From Hymenobacter sediminicola (GTDB lineage: Bacteria; Bacteroidota; Bacteroidia; Cytophagales; Hymenobacteraceae): a stretch of DNA of 64,000 nt. A program made the translations under genes and the position numbers. Each line of letters begins with the position of its first letter. The stretch's first letter is position 1. Location of the stretch: contig NZ_CP060202.1 in NCBI RefSeq assembly GCF_014250515.1, positions 865,001 through 929,000 of the forward strand. The letters run 5' to 3'. Positions 62,044-64,000 of this stretch are shown here, piece by piece. The notes under the pieces were generated by a model. The model was given only the letters and a program-made list of their open reading frames with translations, had not been told where the DNA came from and ran no database searches.

Positions 62044-63432
62044 CTAGTTGGTCACGTCCAGCAGCTTGCAGTCGGCGTACTGCGGGTCCACTTCGATGTA
62101 CACACTGCCGCGGTTCTGAGAAAACCACTCGTCCAGGGCCTTGTTTTTCTTTTCAGCCAAGGCAGCGGCAGCTAGTTTCTGATAGTCGTCCTTGAAGTTG
62201 GCCTGATGGGGAGGCGTGTTCGACTTCAGCCAGATGATGCGCACGGCGTCCTTGCCATCATCGGTGCGGTAGGGCATGGGCGGCGTAACGTTGCCCACTT
62301 TCATCGTGTCGATGGTGAAGAAAATGGCTGGGTCCAGCTTGTCGAGCGGCAGGTAGGTGCTGCCATCTTCGCGGTTTTGAAGCAGGCCACCGTTTGCACC
62401 AGTCTGTTTATCGTCGGAGTTGTCCTTGGCTGCTTTAGCAAACGTGGTGCTGTCGGACAGGATGCGGCGGCGCAGCTTCACGAGTTCCTTCGCCGATTCG
62501 TTGGCGTCGGTAGCGCCGGTGGCGGGCTTGAGCAGAATATGGCGGGTGCTGTACTTGTCGCCTTTGCGCTCAATCAGCTGAATCAGGTGAAAGCCGAACT
62601 GCGACTCCACAACCGGCGACAATTGGCCTGGCTCTAAACGCAGTGCGGCGGCCTCGTACTCCGGCACCAGCTCTTTGCGTCCGAAAAAGCCCAGGTAGCC
62701 ACCCTGGGCCCCCGAGCCGGGGTCCTGGGAATACTGCTTGGCCAACTCCTCAAAACTCTCACCAGCCAGAATCCGGGCTCGCAAATCATTAAGCTGTGTC
62801 TGCGCGGCTTGCTTGGCGGAGGAGTTTACCTTAGCGTATTTGATAATCTGGCCTACTTCTACCTCTGTGGAGTAGTAGGGGAGGCTGTCCTTCGGAATGC
62901 GGCTGAAATACTGGCGCACCTCGCGGGGCGTTACTGTTACTTTGCCGGCAATCTGGTCCTGCATTTTCTGCTGGGTCAGCTGCTCACGCACCTGCGGCCG
63001 CAATTCTTCCTTAAGCTGCTTGATGGGCTTGTTGTAGTACTCTTCCAGCTTTTTCTCAGAGCCAATCTGCTGCGCGAAATAGTTCATGCGGCGGTCTAGC
63101 TCGTTCTTCACCTGCGCATCTTCCACTACCACCGAGTCGGTTTCGGCCTTAGCCAACAGTAGTTTGTTCAGAGCGAGGCTTTGTAGGATACGGCACTTCA
63201 GGTTGGGCGGAAGTGGCTTACCTTCGGCGCGGGCGACTTCCTGCGCATAAATGGCCTCCAAATCAGAGCGCAGCACAATCTGATTATCAATCTTGGCAAT
63301 GATACCGTCGACGATCTGGCGGCCAGCGGGACGACCAATGCCGAGCTGAGCAAAACTAGAGGCAATGGTACCGGCCAGCAGCGCGAGGGTCAGCAGCGCG
63401 GCTCGCTTCGGCAAACGAAGGAAATGGGTCAT
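62044..63432 (-). CDS. SurA-like peptidyl-prolyl cis-trans isomerase
   Basis: This 462-residue periplasmic chaperone/isomerase starts at ATG 63432 (MTHFLRLPKRAALLTLALLAG, then a cleavage site ending SSFAQ); 24 codons further upstream are open but not a signal. It has a SurA N-terminal domain (~35-160) and two parvulin domains (~175-275 and ~277-380), with FEELAKQYSQDPGSGAQGGYLG and YSTRHILLKPA as markers. SurA proteins help outer-membrane proteins fold. Upstream on the same strand is another isomerase gene (63696 onward). Confidence 0.9.
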   Translation of the reverse strand: MTHFLRLPKRAALLTLALLAGTIASSFAQLGIGRPAGRQIVDGIIAKIDNQIVLRSDLEAIYAQEVARAEGKPLPPNLKCRILQSLALNKLLLAKAETDSVVVEDAQVKNELDRRMNYFAQQIGSEKKLEEYYNKPIKQLKEELRPQVREQLTQQKMQDQIAGKVTVTPREVRQYFSRIPKDSLPYYSTEVEVGQIIKYAKVNSSAKQAAQTQLNDLRARILAGESFEELAKQYSQDPGSGAQGGYLGFFGRKELVPEYEAAALRLEPGQLSPVVESQFGFHLIQLIERKGDKYSTRHILLKPATGATDANESAKELVKLRRRILSDSTTFAKAAKDNSDDKQTGANGGLLQNREDGSTYLPLDKLDPAIFFTIDTMKVGNVTPPMPYRTDDGKDAVRIIWLKSNTPPHQANFKDDYQKLAAAALAEKKNKALDEWFSQNRGSVYIEVDPQYADCKLLDVTN

Positions 63433-63620
63433 GGAATCTTCAATGTATACGGCTAGCGCAGCCCAAACGGCCTGACTACCCCCGACACTTGGCTGAACGC
63501 ACAAAGTCGCCGGTAAATTTCAACATAAATCCTTTCTCCGGCAAAAACGACGCTGCCACGCCGGGTCAGGACAGGGAGTCTGAAAAGCCGGCCAGCGTTG
63601 CAAGGCCGTAGCGCGCAGCT

Positions 63621-63694
63621 GCAATTCAGCTACTACAGCAACAAAAAGCCCCGGCCGAAACCAGGGTTTTTTGTTGCTGTGGTAGCTGAATTGC
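63621..63694. terminator. Long inverted repeat between the two isomerase genes
   Basis: 34-bp arms (63621-63654 and 63661-63694), with about three mismatches, surround a 6-nt loop and contain A/T tracts on either side of a GC core. It begins only 2 bases beyond the stop of the upstream minus-strand gene. Confidence 0.75.
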
Positions 63695-63695
63695 C

Positions 63696-64000
63696 TTATT
63701 TGGTTACCAGCTTATCTACTTCTGCTTGGTTGATCTGCACCGGATACTTGGCGCGGAGCTGGGCAATCCACTCTTTTTCCAGATAGTTCTGGTAATCGGA
63801 GGTAGCCTGGCCGCGGGCTTCAGCCAGCGTTTTGGGGCCAGCCGGCAGCACTTTATCAATCATAACGGTGTAGTAGCGGCCGTCTTTCTGTACGTCGTAG
63901 GAGCCAGGGCCGCGCGCCATCAGCTCGTCCACCACTTTGTTGTCGCCTTTGGCAAACGCCTTCTGCGTGATTTGTACCGACAGCGGATTCTGGGCATTCA
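63696..64000 (-). CDS. C-terminal part of another peptidyl-prolyl isomerase-type protein (5' end beyond window)
   Basis: The final 101 residues of a minus-strand gene are visible; the frame stays open to the window edge. It reads QKAFAKGDNKVVDELMARG, then RYYTVMIDKVLPAGPKTLAEARG and ends AEVDKLVTK. This is the pattern of the C-terminal end of PPIase/SurA-type proteins (SurA_N_3/PpiC group, EARG-x-x-x-x-DYQ-x-x-LE). The catalytic part is outside, so the assignment is tentative. It probably shares function with the isomerase at 62044. Confidence 0.65.
   Translation of the reverse strand, partial: NAQNPLSVQITQKAFAKGDNKVVDELMARGPGSYDVQKDGRYYTVMIDKVLPAGPKTLAEARGQATSDYQNYLEKEWIAQLRAKYPVQINQAEVDKLVTK

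Overview
The window looks like chromosomal DNA from a GC-rich Bacteroidota, most like a Hymenobacter-type member of the Cytophagales. Supporting signs are: secreted proteins ending in type IX secretion (T9SS) sorting domains; -7 promoter boxes of the TAnnTTTG type, including one textbook TTG-N19-TAACTTTG promoter in front of rplM; the gene order rplM-rpsI-rpsB-tsf; many short lipoproteins; ECF sigma/anti-sigma pairs; TonB-C, DUF3108, MORN_2 and DUF3857 proteins; and strong hairpin terminators with dyad arms ending in A/T tracts. The genus is inferred. No rRNA, tRNA, CRISPR array, insertion sequence, integrase or phage gene was recognised.

Layout. 1-0.75 kb: 3' end of an HtrA-family protease. 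1-8.6 kb: a pectin-degradation locus with a T9SS pectate lyase, a 1103-residue multidomain pectin methylesterase, a lipoprotein pectate lyase and, on the opposite strand, a T9SS protein that shares an unnamed ~208-residue module with the esterase. Two of these genes carry nearly the same 35-bp LacI-operator-like element upstream. 8.8-14.6 kb: an ALDH7-type dehydrogenase, a small lipoprotein, an ECF sigma/anti-sigma/DUF4097 operon and a secreted PPC-domain protein. 14.7-22 kb: an exported TPR/MORN_2 protein followed by two DUF3857-transglutaminase proteins, the second of which has lost its catalytic residues. 22-31 kb: a hotdog protein, a TIMP/NTR-like protein, a probable diadenylate-cyclase-like (DAC) protein, a double TonB-C protein, RidA, two paired PdaC/RsiV-like proteins and two lipoproteins. 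31-45 kb: a membrane MutS-like ATPase, bestrophin, cyanophycinase, FUSC transporter, a NarL-type two-component pair, an S9 peptidase and a LysR/YeiH pair. 45-49 kb: small and hypothetical genes, a DUF3089 hydrolase and a probable pseudogene. 49-64 kb: housekeeping and envelope genes (tsf, rpsB, rpsI, rplM, RluA, a PhoBR-like pair, DUF3108, recA, a beta-barrel-like protein, GNAT, SDR, MoxR and two parvulin-type peptidyl-prolyl isomerases).

How the genes fit together. The pectin genes form a plausible pathway: de-esterification followed by eliminative cleavage, at the cell surface or outside the cell. No SusC/D transporter, oligogalacturonide catabolism gene or LacI regulator lies in the window, so import and regulation must be encoded elsewhere. 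The most unusual candidates are the shared pectin-locus module with its conserved upstream element, the DAC-like protein with a non-canonical second motif, and the MORN_2/active TG/dead TG operon.
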